From the NCBI GenBank assembly GCA_963627915.1, contig CAVGCY010000049.1:1-60945 (forward strand): a DNA stretch of 60,945 nt, given 5' to 3'. The notes below the pieces were generated by a model that was not told the origin of the DNA, did no database searches, and saw only the letters and a program-made list of their open reading frames with translations. This document shows, piece by piece, positions 17,617 to 23,328 of this stretch. A program made the position numbers and the translations under genes. Each line of letters begins with the position of its first letter. The first letter of the stretch is position 1. The DNA is from CALACW01 sp963627915. Its GTDB lineage: Bacteria > Bacillota > Clostridia > Oscillospirales > Acutalibacteraceae.

Positions 17617-18488
17617 GCTGGCGTACGGTTGTAATATCGAAGAATGCAAAGCTCGAAGAAAAATTGAATTATCTGTATGTCAGGGATTCGGCGGGTGTGC
17701 AAAAAGTGCATCTGTCCGAAATAGGTTTATTGATGATAGAAAGCACCGCCGTTTCCCTGACTGCTGGGTTAATCTGCGAGCTTAGCAAACGAAAAATTAA
17801 AGTAATATTCTGCGACGAAAAACGCAACCCGCAGTCAGAGCTTGTGTCATATAATCAAAGCTGTGACGCAAGTTTGAAATTAAAAAAGCAGATAGCATGG
17901 AGCGGGGAAATAAAACAGGCTGTATGGACGCTGATTGTCAGAGAGAAAATTATAAAACAGGCTGAACTGCTGCGAAAACTCAATAAACCTGAGTACGAAA
18001 TGTTGTTAAACTATATCGACGAGTTACAGCCCGGAGATTCCACAAACAGAGAGGGACATGCCGCAAAGGTGTATTTTAACGCCCTGTTTGGCAAGTCTTT
18101 TACCCGTCAGCTCGACTGCGCACAAAATTCGGCTCTCAACTACGGTTACAGTATTATTCTGTCCGCATTTAACAGAGAAATAACCGCGCTCGGATATACG
18201 ACAAAACTCGGATTGTTTCACGACAACAGATTTAATTTTTTTAATCTCTCGTCGGATTTAATGGAACCGTTTCGTCCGATTGTCGATTCCAAGGTTTTGG
18301 AGATTTTATTCGATAATGATTTTGGACATGATGAAAAAATGATGATGGTCAATATTTTAAACGACGAAGTTATCTTTTCGGGACGTCACCAAACCGTATC
18401 AAACGCAATTCGGCTTTACTGTAAAAGCGTGACAGACGCTCTATGTGAAGAAGATTTATCGTTACTTGGATTTTATCAAAATGAGTAA
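17613..18488 (+). CDS. cas1: CRISPR integrase Cas1
   Basis: Cas1 with Cas2 inserts new spacers at the leader end of the array. This 291-residue protein has the type II features. Metal-binding residues are Glu147 in TNREGHAAKVYF, His203 in LGLFHDNRFN and Glu218 in DLMEPFRPIVD, all present. It begins in a four-base overlap with the cas9 stop and itself overlaps cas2 by 8 bp, so the four cas genes form one operon. Confidence 0.97.
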   Translation: MSWRTVVISKNAKLEEKLNYLYVRDSAGVQKVHLSEIGLLMIESTAVSLTAGLICELSKRKIKVIFCDEKRNPQSELVSYNQSCDASLKLKKQIAWSGEIKQAVWTLIVREKIIKQAELLRKLNKPEYEMLLNYIDELQPGDSTNREGHAAKVYFNALFGKSFTRQLDCAQNSALNYGYSIILSAFNREITALGYTTKLGLFHDNRFNFFNLSSDLMEPFRPIVDSKVLEILFDNDFGHDEKMMMVNILNDEVIFSGRHQTVSNAIRLYCKSVTDALCEEDLSLLGFYQNE

Positions 18489-18804
18489 TTACAGATTTAT
18501 GAGAATGTTAGTTTTTTTCGATCTGCCCGTTCAGACCGTTTCGCAGAGAAGAGAGTACACAAGGTTTCGTAAGTTTCTTATAAAAGAGGGATTTATAATG
18601 ATACAGGAGTCGGTGTATTCCAAGCTGACTCTCAACTCGACCGTTACGTCCGCCGTTACGGACAGGATAAAAAAGAATAAACCGTCCGACGGTATAGTTC
18701 AGTTGCTTGTCATAACGGAGAAACAGTATAATTCCATGGAATTTATCGTCGGGCAGAAACACGGCGATATTATCGACACCGACGAAAGGCTTGTGATTTT
18801 GTGA
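18481..18804 (+). CDS. cas2: CRISPR-associated protein Cas2
   Basis: This 107-residue protein starts MSNYRFMRMLVFFDLPVQT. The first beta strand ends in the conserved Asp14 (FFDLP), and the ferredoxin-like fold with RRxYTRFRKFL follows. The start is the ATG at 18481 inside the end of cas1; a further upstream in-frame start would overlap cas1 by 44 bp and lacks family residues. It bridges two Cas1 dimers in the spacer integrase. Confidence 0.95.
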   Translation: MSNYRFMRMLVFFDLPVQTVSQRREYTRFRKFLIKEGFIMIQESVYSKLTLNSTVTSAVTDRIKKNKPSDGIVQLLVITEKQYNSMEFIVGQKHGDIIDTDERLVIL

Positions 18805-19466
18805 GATTTGCGCATCCGGAGCTTGATTTTTATATTGATTCAAATGAAAATGAGGCTAATGTTTTAATTATAGAAAACGGCAGACTTTTGTATCGTCTTG
18901 TTTCCGAGCTTGACAATCAAATCGAAACGTCTGACGGGCGGTTTGTATTATCGGATAAAAACGATATTTTACCTTTGAATAAAAATATGATTTTAATTAC
19001 GGATCTCTTTCATATTGATTCCAACCAAAAGAAAATACTTACTAAAATTTATTCGTCCCTTGCTGTGACGGCACGTGATGAATTATATAACCTGACTGCC
19101 GAAACATTAGCTCTCAATGAAAGGCTTATATGTGAACTGCTTGAAAGTTATCCGTCCGAACTTGAATATTCTGCGCCGACTGTCGAGGGATTGATAAAGG
19201 TGTTCGGAGTAAAGGTCTTTACGGGCGGAGAATCCCTGCTTGAAAGACTTACGGATTATATTCAGCTTTTAAACGAAACGTTTAATATAAACTATTTTGT
19301 CATTTACTCGCTTCATTCAATGCTGACAGACGAGGAACTAAAGCAATTTTACAGCTTTACTTTTATGAGAAAATATGTTATATTGTCATTGGAACCTTAT
19401 CCGATAATTCCGCTCGAATGCGAACGTGTGTATATCGTTGATAAGGATCTCTGCTCAGTCTTTTAG
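18801..19466 (+). CDS. csn2: CRISPR adaptation protein Csn2
   Basis: Csn2 defines subtype II-A. It forms a ring on double-stranded DNA ends and is needed for spacer acquisition. This 221-residue protein starts with GTG in a four-base overlap with cas2 (GTGA). Recognisable stretches are MRFAHPELDFYI at the N-terminus, NMILITDLFHIDSNQKKIL (about 62-80) and VEGLIKVFGVKVF (about 128-140), matching the Csn2 order. The protein is the usual length. The CRISPR leader begins directly after its stop. Confidence 0.93.
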   Translation: MRFAHPELDFYIDSNENEANVLIIENGRLLYRLVSELDNQIETSDGRFVLSDKNDILPLNKNMILITDLFHIDSNQKKILTKIYSSLAVTARDELYNLTAETLALNERLICELLESYPSELEYSAPTVEGLIKVFGVKVFTGGESLLERLTDYIQLLNETFNINYFVIYSLHSMLTDEELKQFYSFTFMRKYVILSLEPYPIIPLECERVYIVDKDLCSVF

Positions 19467-19537
19467 ACTATGCCGTATGAAATTACCCTGTTTTAGCAGT
19501 AACAAGGTACTCCGCCGTCATGAATTTGAGGTTTGAG
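19467..19537 (+). other. CRISPR leader
   Basis: These 71 bp lie between the csn2 stop and repeat 1. The end reads ATTTGAG-GTTTGAG, then the first repeat, which itself begins GTTTGAG. ATTTGAG is the leader-anchoring sequence known from streptococcal type II-A leaders, here displaced by one extra heptamer. TATGAAATTAC (19476-19486) is the reverse complement of repeat sequence, so the leader contains an anti-repeat-like stretch. No clear separate array promoter was found. Confidence 0.75.
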
Positions 19538-20496
19538 GTTTGAGAGTAGTGTAATTTCATATGGTAGTCAAACTCGCCGTAGCCGTTGCCGTCAATCAAC
19601 ACTGGTTTGAGAGTAGTGTAATTTCATATGGTAGTCAAACAAAATATACAGTCGCTACATCAAAGAGGGCGTTTGAGAGTAGTGTAATTTCATATGGTAG
19701 TCAAACCGGTCACAAGCCTGTAAATACAGAGTGCAGGTTTGAGAGTAGTGTAATTTCATATGGTAGTCAAACTAACTGTGCTTATATATTAGCATTTTAC
19801 AGTTTGAGAGTAGTGTAATTTCATATGGTAGTCAAACGTAGTTTTATTTGCATTATCTTCCTTAAGTGTTTGAGAGTAGTGTAATTTCATATGGTAGTCA
19901 AACTGAGGGCAAAACGGAAAAATATGTTCACCGTTTGAGAGTAGTGTAATTTCATATGGTAGTCAAACTAACAACAGCGATTATCCGTTTAAATGCCTGT
20001 TTGAGAGTAGTGTAATTTCATATGGTAGTCAAACTCTATGACTGCATAGTTCAATGTTCCACAAGTTTGAGAGTAGTGTAATTTCATATGGTAGTCAAAC
20101 ACTCTTACAACCAGACGATAGAGAAATTATGTTTGAGAGTAGTGTAATTTCATATGGTAGTCAAACTTAGCCGCTTTGCGGGATGTTGGTTACACTGTTT
20201 GAGAGTAGTGTAATTTCATATGGTAGTCAAACAGAGTTTGTGACCAAATTGCAACAGACATTGTTTGAGAGTAGTGTAATTTCATATGGTAGTCAAACAA
20301 ACACGATTATAGATAAGCGCATCAATTTGTTTGAGAGTAGTGTAATTTCATATGGTAGTCAAACTGGATGTTGACGCTTTGAGCGGTGTTATGCGTTTGA
20401 GAGTAGTGTAATTTCATATGGTAGTCAAACCGCGTGGAACGTTATGTAATTCACACGGCGGTTTGAGAGTAGTGTAATTTCATATGGTAGTCAAAC
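19538..20496 (+). CRISPR. CRISPR array part 1: 15 repeats, 14 spacers
   Basis: Fifteen identical 36-bp repeats begin GTTTGAGAGTAG and end GGTAGTCAAAC; the ends are inverted (GTTTGA/TCAAAC). Repeat starts are 19538, 19605, 19671, 19737, 19802, 19868, 19933, 19999, 20065, 20131, 20197, 20263, 20329, 20395 and 20461. Spacers are 30 bp except spacer 1 (31) and spacers 4 and 6 (29). The array follows csn2 on the same strand. All spacers differ and none obviously matches elsewhere in the window. Confidence 0.99.
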
Positions 20497-20683
20497 TGCG
20501 GCTCTTAAATGACTGAACAAGTGCAGCTAAAATGTATAAGCTCTCATTAGTTTTGTAGAACGCATTGACAGCAACGCGTTCGTCTTGACTCACAGCTACA
20601 ATAAAGTTATTGTCGCTATTTTCCTTACATACTTCTGCTACCGAAAAGAGCATTTTGTAAGCGTCTAATTTGCAAGATTTCAT
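20480..20683 (-). pseudogene. Small phage-type ORF truncated at the left segment boundary
   Basis: A 67-residue frame starts MKSCKLDAYKMLFSVAEV 16 bp after the Cro-like gene, behind AAGGAAA. Its segment-encoded part ends ...AALVQSFKSR at 20498, and the last five codons are CRISPR repeat sequence ending in a stop. The native C-terminus is therefore missing. No family is recognised. It is co-directional with the Cro-like gene and would be expressed from the same leftward promoter. Confidence 0.6.
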
Positions 20684-20699
20684 TTTTTACTTTCCTTTC

Positions 20700-20888
20700 T
20701 TAATCAAAAATCTTTCCTGTGTCGATTCCGAGCTTATCTCTCAGAATCTTTCGTGTAGTTCTCGACGGAGACCGATCACCGTTGAAGTAGGAGTAGACCG
20801 TCTTCTTCTTAACGCCTGTCATATCTTCTATCTTCTGGGCGGTAAGACCGTTCTCTTTGCAATACTTCTTAAATGAAGTTTCTGACAT
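20700..20888 (-). CDS. Small helix-turn-helix (XRE/Cro-like) regulator
   Basis: This 62-residue protein is essentially one HTH domain. The pattern FKKYCKENGLTAQKIEDMTG, then VKKKTVYSYFNGDR, fits helices 1-3 of the lambda repressor-like fold. It starts at ATG 20888 behind a strong AAGGAGGTG (plus 20898-20906). It is divergent from the CI-like gene across a 190-bp regulatory region, the layout of a phage lysogeny switch. The small size suggests a Cro-type role. The fold also matches anti-CRISPR-associated regulators, but nothing shows that function here. Confidence 0.8.
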   Translation of the reverse strand: MSETSFKKYCKENGLTAQKIEDMTGVKKKTVYSYFNGDRSPSRTTRKILRDKLGIDTGKIFD

Positions 20889-20924
20889 TCATCATCGCAC
20901 CTCCTTGATATTTCTTATAAACAT

Positions 20925-20953
20925 ATCTTACCACATATTGTGGCAAAAGTCAA
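20925..20953 (-). promoter_or_regulatory. Leftward promoter with an operator inside the -35/-10 spacer
   Basis: On the minus strand TTGACT (plus 20948-20953) and TAAGAT (plus 20925-20930) are 17 bp apart. The imperfect palindrome TTACCACATATTGTGGCAA (20928-20946) fills the spacer, so a bound repressor would block polymerase. It drives the Cro-like gene, and transcripts would continue leftward antisense to the array. Confidence 0.75.
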
Positions 20954-20990
20954 TAGGTTTTTTAAATCTACCCCGAATCGAGGTTAAAAA

Positions 20991-21044
20991 TACCACACTA
21001 TTAGGTCTCCTCACTTTTCTTCAAACCTCATTCTGTGGTATCAT
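20991..21044 (+). promoter_or_regulatory. Further operator half-sites and a weak rightward promoter for the CI-like gene
   Basis: TACCACA (20991-20997) and its reverse complement TGTGGTA (21034-21040) repeat the half-sites of the palindrome at 20928-20946. TATCAT (21039-21044) overlaps the second and is a plausible -10 for the rightward gene, but no good -35 is seen. This implies autoregulation by one or both HTH proteins. Confidence 0.5.
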
Positions 21045-21078
21045 AGACGTACATCAAACTTGAAAGGAGCTGATCTAC

Positions 21079-21453
21079 TTGTCATTCGGTGAACGATTAC
21101 GAACCCTAAGGACAGAGAGGAAACTAAATCAAAGCAAGTGTGCGGAGATTTTCAATATTTCCTCGTCTGCCGTTGGGTCTTATGAACGAAACGAGAGAGA
21201 ACCAGACTACGAACATCTTGTATTATTTGCTGACTTCTACAAAGTCTCCATTGACTACCTCCTGTGTAGAACGGATGAGCGTTTAACCGTCAACGATTAT
21301 GTCAAACAGAAGAACTACGAGCTTGACGATATTCTCGACACACACGATATAACAGTTAAGGGGTATGAGCTATCTACCGCCGACAAAAAAACGCTATCAG
21401 ATGTTTCCGTAGGGTTATTCTGGAGCAAATTCGGGGCTAAGGACGGTATTTAA
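21079..21453 (+). CDS. CI-like HTH repressor
   Basis: This 124-residue protein has an N-terminal XRE-type HTH (FGERLRTLRTERKLNQSKC, then SSSAVGSYERNEREPDYEHL and VSIDYLL), typical of SinR/Xre/phage repressors. The C-terminal half (about 75-124) is not recognised and lacks the Ser/Lys autoprotease of LexA-type repressors. The start is TTG at 21079 behind AAAGGAGC (21063-21070); no ATG fits. It is divergent from the Cro-like gene. It would maintain repression of the leftward promoter. Confidence 0.8.
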   Translation: MSFGERLRTLRTERKLNQSKCAEIFNISSSAVGSYERNEREPDYEHLVLFADFYKVSIDYLLCRTDERLTVNDYVKQKNYELDDILDTHDITVKGYELSTADKKTLSDVSVGLFWSKFGAKDGI

Positions 21454-21463
21454 CCGTCCTTTT
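21441..21463 (+). terminator. Terminator at the end of the CI-like gene
   Basis: GGACGGT pairs with ACCGTCC around a short loop, followed by TTTT; the stem includes the stop codon. It would also stop CRISPR precursor read-through before the last three repeats. Confidence 0.7.
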
Positions 21464-21558
21464 CTGTTGTTTCAATAATTACTGTGACTTTGCACTCCTC
21501 CCCAGTAGGAGCTATAGCTGAAAGCTTAGATACTATGTATTCAACATCAACAACGCCC
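21450..21558 (-). pseudogene. C-terminal fragment of a minus-strand gene entering from the right boundary
   Basis: From the repeat at 21559 the minus strand is open for about 35 codons (GVVDVEYIVSKLSAIAPTGE... ending ETTEKDG) and stops at 21450. There is no start within the segment; upstream codons are CRISPR repeats. It is most likely the tail of a gene cut at the segment edge. No family is recognised. Confidence 0.55.
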
Positions 21559-21726
21559 GTTTGAGAGTAGTGTAATTTCATATGGTAGTCAAACATCACT
21601 ACTCTAAGATTATGCCGAGGCTTAGTTTGAGAGTAGTGTAATTTCATATGGTAGTCAAACGGCGTTCAGAATGAAAGCCGACGATGCATAGTTTGAGAGT
21701 AGTGTAATTTCATATGGTAGTCAAAC
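21559..21726 (+). CRISPR. CRISPR array part 2: 3 repeats, 2 spacers
   Basis: Three repeats identical to those of part 1, in the same orientation, start at 21559, 21625 and 21691, with two 30-bp spacers. They form the leader-distal end of the same array, separated from part 1 only by the 1,062-bp segment. The final repeat is not degenerate. Confidence 0.98.
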
Positions 21727-21831
21727 AAATGGATAAGAGATTGCAAAAACATAAAGCATCAGCAGCCTTAATAACTTATTGCCGATTCCTTGATTTTCAT
21801 ATAAAATAATATAATTAAATTAATCTATAAA

Positions 21832-21967
21832 TGGTGCGTAAGGAACAAGCCCTGTGACCGCCGACAATCTGCCGAAAGGTAAGGTATCAAAGCTTGAATG
21901 ATAGAATTATAACATCAACGCCGAATTTACGAGCAATCCTATTGTAACTATAGGGTTGCTTTTTTTG
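21832..21967 (+). ncRNA. Unidentified structured RNA candidate ending in a terminator
   Basis: CGTAA (21837-21841) can pair with TTACG (21927-21931), enclosing about 85 nt that include a UGCC-GAAA-GGUA hairpin and several GCCGA motifs. Immediately after comes GCAATCCTA (21933-21941) / TAGGGTTGC (21951-21959) and eight Ts, a good terminator. No open frame of note lies within. I could not match it to a riboswitch family; lysine and cobalamin classes were considered but lack core motifs. It could be a trans-acting sRNA or an orphan riboswitch. Confidence 0.45.
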
Positions 21968-22230
21968 CCCTCTTTGTGGAAATATAACTCTGAAATATTA
22001 AATATGCGAACAATCGGAAATCTCATTCAAGGCAAAATACAGCCCGAAAAATTCGAGATTCGATTAACGAAGTCAGGTCTTTTTTTTATTTTCTTACAGG
22101 TCCTTAAAGGGTGCAATTTGGCATATTAATAATATTTTTTCTTTATTTGTGTATTTGCGTGAGTGTTAAACAATAAAAATCGTAAAAATTAAGAAATTTA
22201 AGAAAATAATTGTTCTAAGATAGTGAAATC
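21968..22230 (+). other. Non-coding, AT-rich stretch with nothing recognised
   Basis: This region lies between the structured RNA terminator and the sigma factor promoter. Stop codons occur in all frames. Short A/T and T8 runs are present (about 22080-22088), but no convincing hairpin, RNA gene or repeat was found. Confidence 0.5.
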
Positions 22231-22258
22231 TTGACGAAAATTGTGTATTATATATATT
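22231..22258 (+). promoter_or_regulatory. Candidate promoter for the ECF sigma gene
   Basis: TTGACG (22231-22236) and TATATT (22253-22258) have a 16-bp spacer. The start would fall near 22265, only about 12 nt before the first ATG at 22277 and 36 nt before the ATG at 22301. Confidence 0.5.
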
Positions 22259-22276
22259 GTTTAACGTAATTTTTTA

Positions 22277-22843
22277 ATGAAAAGAGAGCGTGGCTGTCAA
22301 ATGATTGCGGGTGAAAACATAAGCGACGATTTATGGCGGGAATATGAAGGCTACGTAAGAAAAATATGCTCATATAGGCTTATAAAAAGACCGGAATATA
22401 TTGACGACTGCGTTCAGGAAATTCTTCTTGCTCTGTCCGAAGCTTTACATAAGAAAAAACGCATACGAAACCCGAAAGCGTGGCTTACAAAAGTTGCATA
22501 TAACAAAACTTCGGATATGTTTGATAAAATAAGGAAAGAGGACGAACTTTTTGTCCCTTTAAATTTGGACGATGTCGGCGACGCGTATTCTGTAACGCTG
22601 CAAATTGAAACCGGTGCTGAAAATGAAATTCTGCTCTTGAGAGAAAAGGTGCTTTTTTTGCTTGATGGCGACGAAAGAAAGCTTCTGTGCGACAGATATG
22701 AGCTTGAAAAAAGCATATCTGAAATAGCGAATGAGTGCGGGATTTCGGAAAATACCGTATATCAACGGCTGTACAGGCTCAGAATTAAGACAAAAATGCT
22801 CATAAAATCATGTTTAGACGAGCAAGATATGAGCTTTTTGTAA
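22277..22843 (+). CDS. ECF-type RNA polymerase sigma factor
   Basis: This protein has 188 residues from ATG 22277, or 180 from ATG 22301, which leaves room for a leader; neither start has a strong ribosome-binding site. Region 2 is visible as DDCVQEILLALSEAL with NPKAWLTKVAYNKTSD (core binding and -10 recognition). Region 4 is visible as EKSISEIANECGISENTVYQ, followed by RLYRLRIKTKM (the -35-binding HTH). No SnoaL or other extra domain is present. No anti-sigma factor lies next to it, so its control is unknown. It is isolated between the structured RNA and a terminator. Confidence 0.88.
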   Translation: MKRERGCQMIAGENISDDLWREYEGYVRKICSYRLIKRPEYIDDCVQEILLALSEALHKKKRIRNPKAWLTKVAYNKTSDMFDKIRKEDELFVPLNLDDVGDAYSVTLQIETGAENEILLLREKVLFLLDGDERKLLCDRYELEKSISEIANECGISENTVYQRLYRLRIKTKMLIKSCLDEQDMSFL

Positions 22844-22960
22844 ATAGTAAACTTTTTCTGTAAGAAACGGCAATTTCCCCGACTATATATGAGAGGATTT
22901 TCCTGACGCGCATATACCATTAAAGTGTATTTACACAAAAATTTGAAGGAGAGCGTAAAT

Positions 22961-22994
22961 AAAAAACCGAGGTATTGTAACCTCGGTTTTTTTT
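22961..22994. terminator. Bidirectional terminator between the sigma gene and tRNA-Ala
   Basis: AAAAAACCGAGG (22961-22972) pairs with CCTCGG (22981-22986), followed by eight Ts. A/T runs on both sides let it serve the plus-strand sigma gene and the minus-strand tRNA. Confidence 0.85.
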
Positions 22995-22997
22995 ATA

Positions 22998-23073
22998 TGG
23001 TGGAGACGGTCGGGATCGAACCGATGACCTCCACACTGCCAGTGTGGCGCTCTCCCAGCTGAGCTACGCCCCC
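22998..23073 (-). tRNA. tRNA-Ala (GGC anticodon)
   Basis: This 76-nt cloverleaf has its CCA end encoded. The acceptor stem GGGGGCG pairs with CGTCTCC, including the G3-U70 pair that is the alanine identity element. The D arm contains TAGCTCAGCTGGGAGAGC, the anticodon stem CCACA/TGTGG encloses CTGGCAG (anticodon GGC), and the T arm contains GGTTCGATCC. It reads GCC and GCU codons. Confidence 0.98.
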
Positions 23074-23092
23074 ATGTCCTGCGACAGATGAT

Positions 23093-23121
23093 ATTATATA
23101 CTGTTTTTTTTTGTTTGTCAA
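23093..23121 (-). promoter_or_regulatory. Consensus promoter for tRNA-Ala
   Basis: On the minus strand TTGACA (plus 23116-23121) and TATAAT (plus 23093-23098) are perfect consensus with a 17-bp spacer. Confidence 0.9.
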
Positions 23122-23292
23122 TAAATATTTAATATTATTTGCGGGAAAATGTAGAGTTACAATTGATGTGAGCCTGAAATTAAAAAAATGTGCATTTGTC
23201 AATGATGTGAGAGCAGGAAAATAAAAAGAAAAAAAAGTTGGTCGGAATATTTTTTTCTACACATCGTTTCCTCATGTCTTGAATAAATCGGC

Positions 23293-23322
23293 GGGCGGTT
23301 TTGAAGCTAACCAAAACCGCCC
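23293..23322. terminator. Hairpin terminator downstream of the GH29 gene
   Basis: GGGCGGTTTTG (23293-23303) pairs perfectly with CAAAACCGCCC (23312-23322). It lies 6 bp beyond the stop of the minus-strand fucosidase gene; the T tract is weak. Confidence 0.65.
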
Positions 23323-23328
23323 TTATTA

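Larger units (their letters stand above)
20497..21558 (+). mobile_element. 1,062-bp phage-like segment occupying one spacer position in the array
   Basis: Bounded directly on both sides by perfect CRISPR repeats (20461-20496 and 21559-21594), where a 30-bp spacer would be expected. It carries a divergent Cro-like/CI-like regulator pair with operator-like palindromes, a broken minus-strand reading frame running into the left repeat, and a minus-strand reading frame entering from the right repeat. No transposase, no terminal inverted repeats and no target duplication are seen. It looks like a fragment of a phage or integrative element immunity region captured as an oversized spacer or placed by recombination. 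Confidence 0.8.

Noticed and set aside
19561..19818. Open reading frames across the CRISPR repeats (also 20183-20374)
   Set aside because: They merely translate the repeat unit again and again (FESSVISYGSQT) and have no start context.
20497..21558. Phage integration into the array by homology with an existing spacer
   Set aside because: The 30 bp next to the left repeat and the 30 bp next to the right repeat are unlike each other, so there is no duplicated spacer as Campbell-type integration would leave.
19538..21726. Self-targeting spacers
   Set aside because: By eye no spacer matches the rest of the window, including the phage-like segment; a genome-wide search is needed to exclude targets elsewhere.
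21832..21967. Lysine or cobalamin riboswitch
   Set aside because: A few short matches (GGTGCG, GCCGAA) occur, but the conserved core elements and a matching downstream gene are missing.
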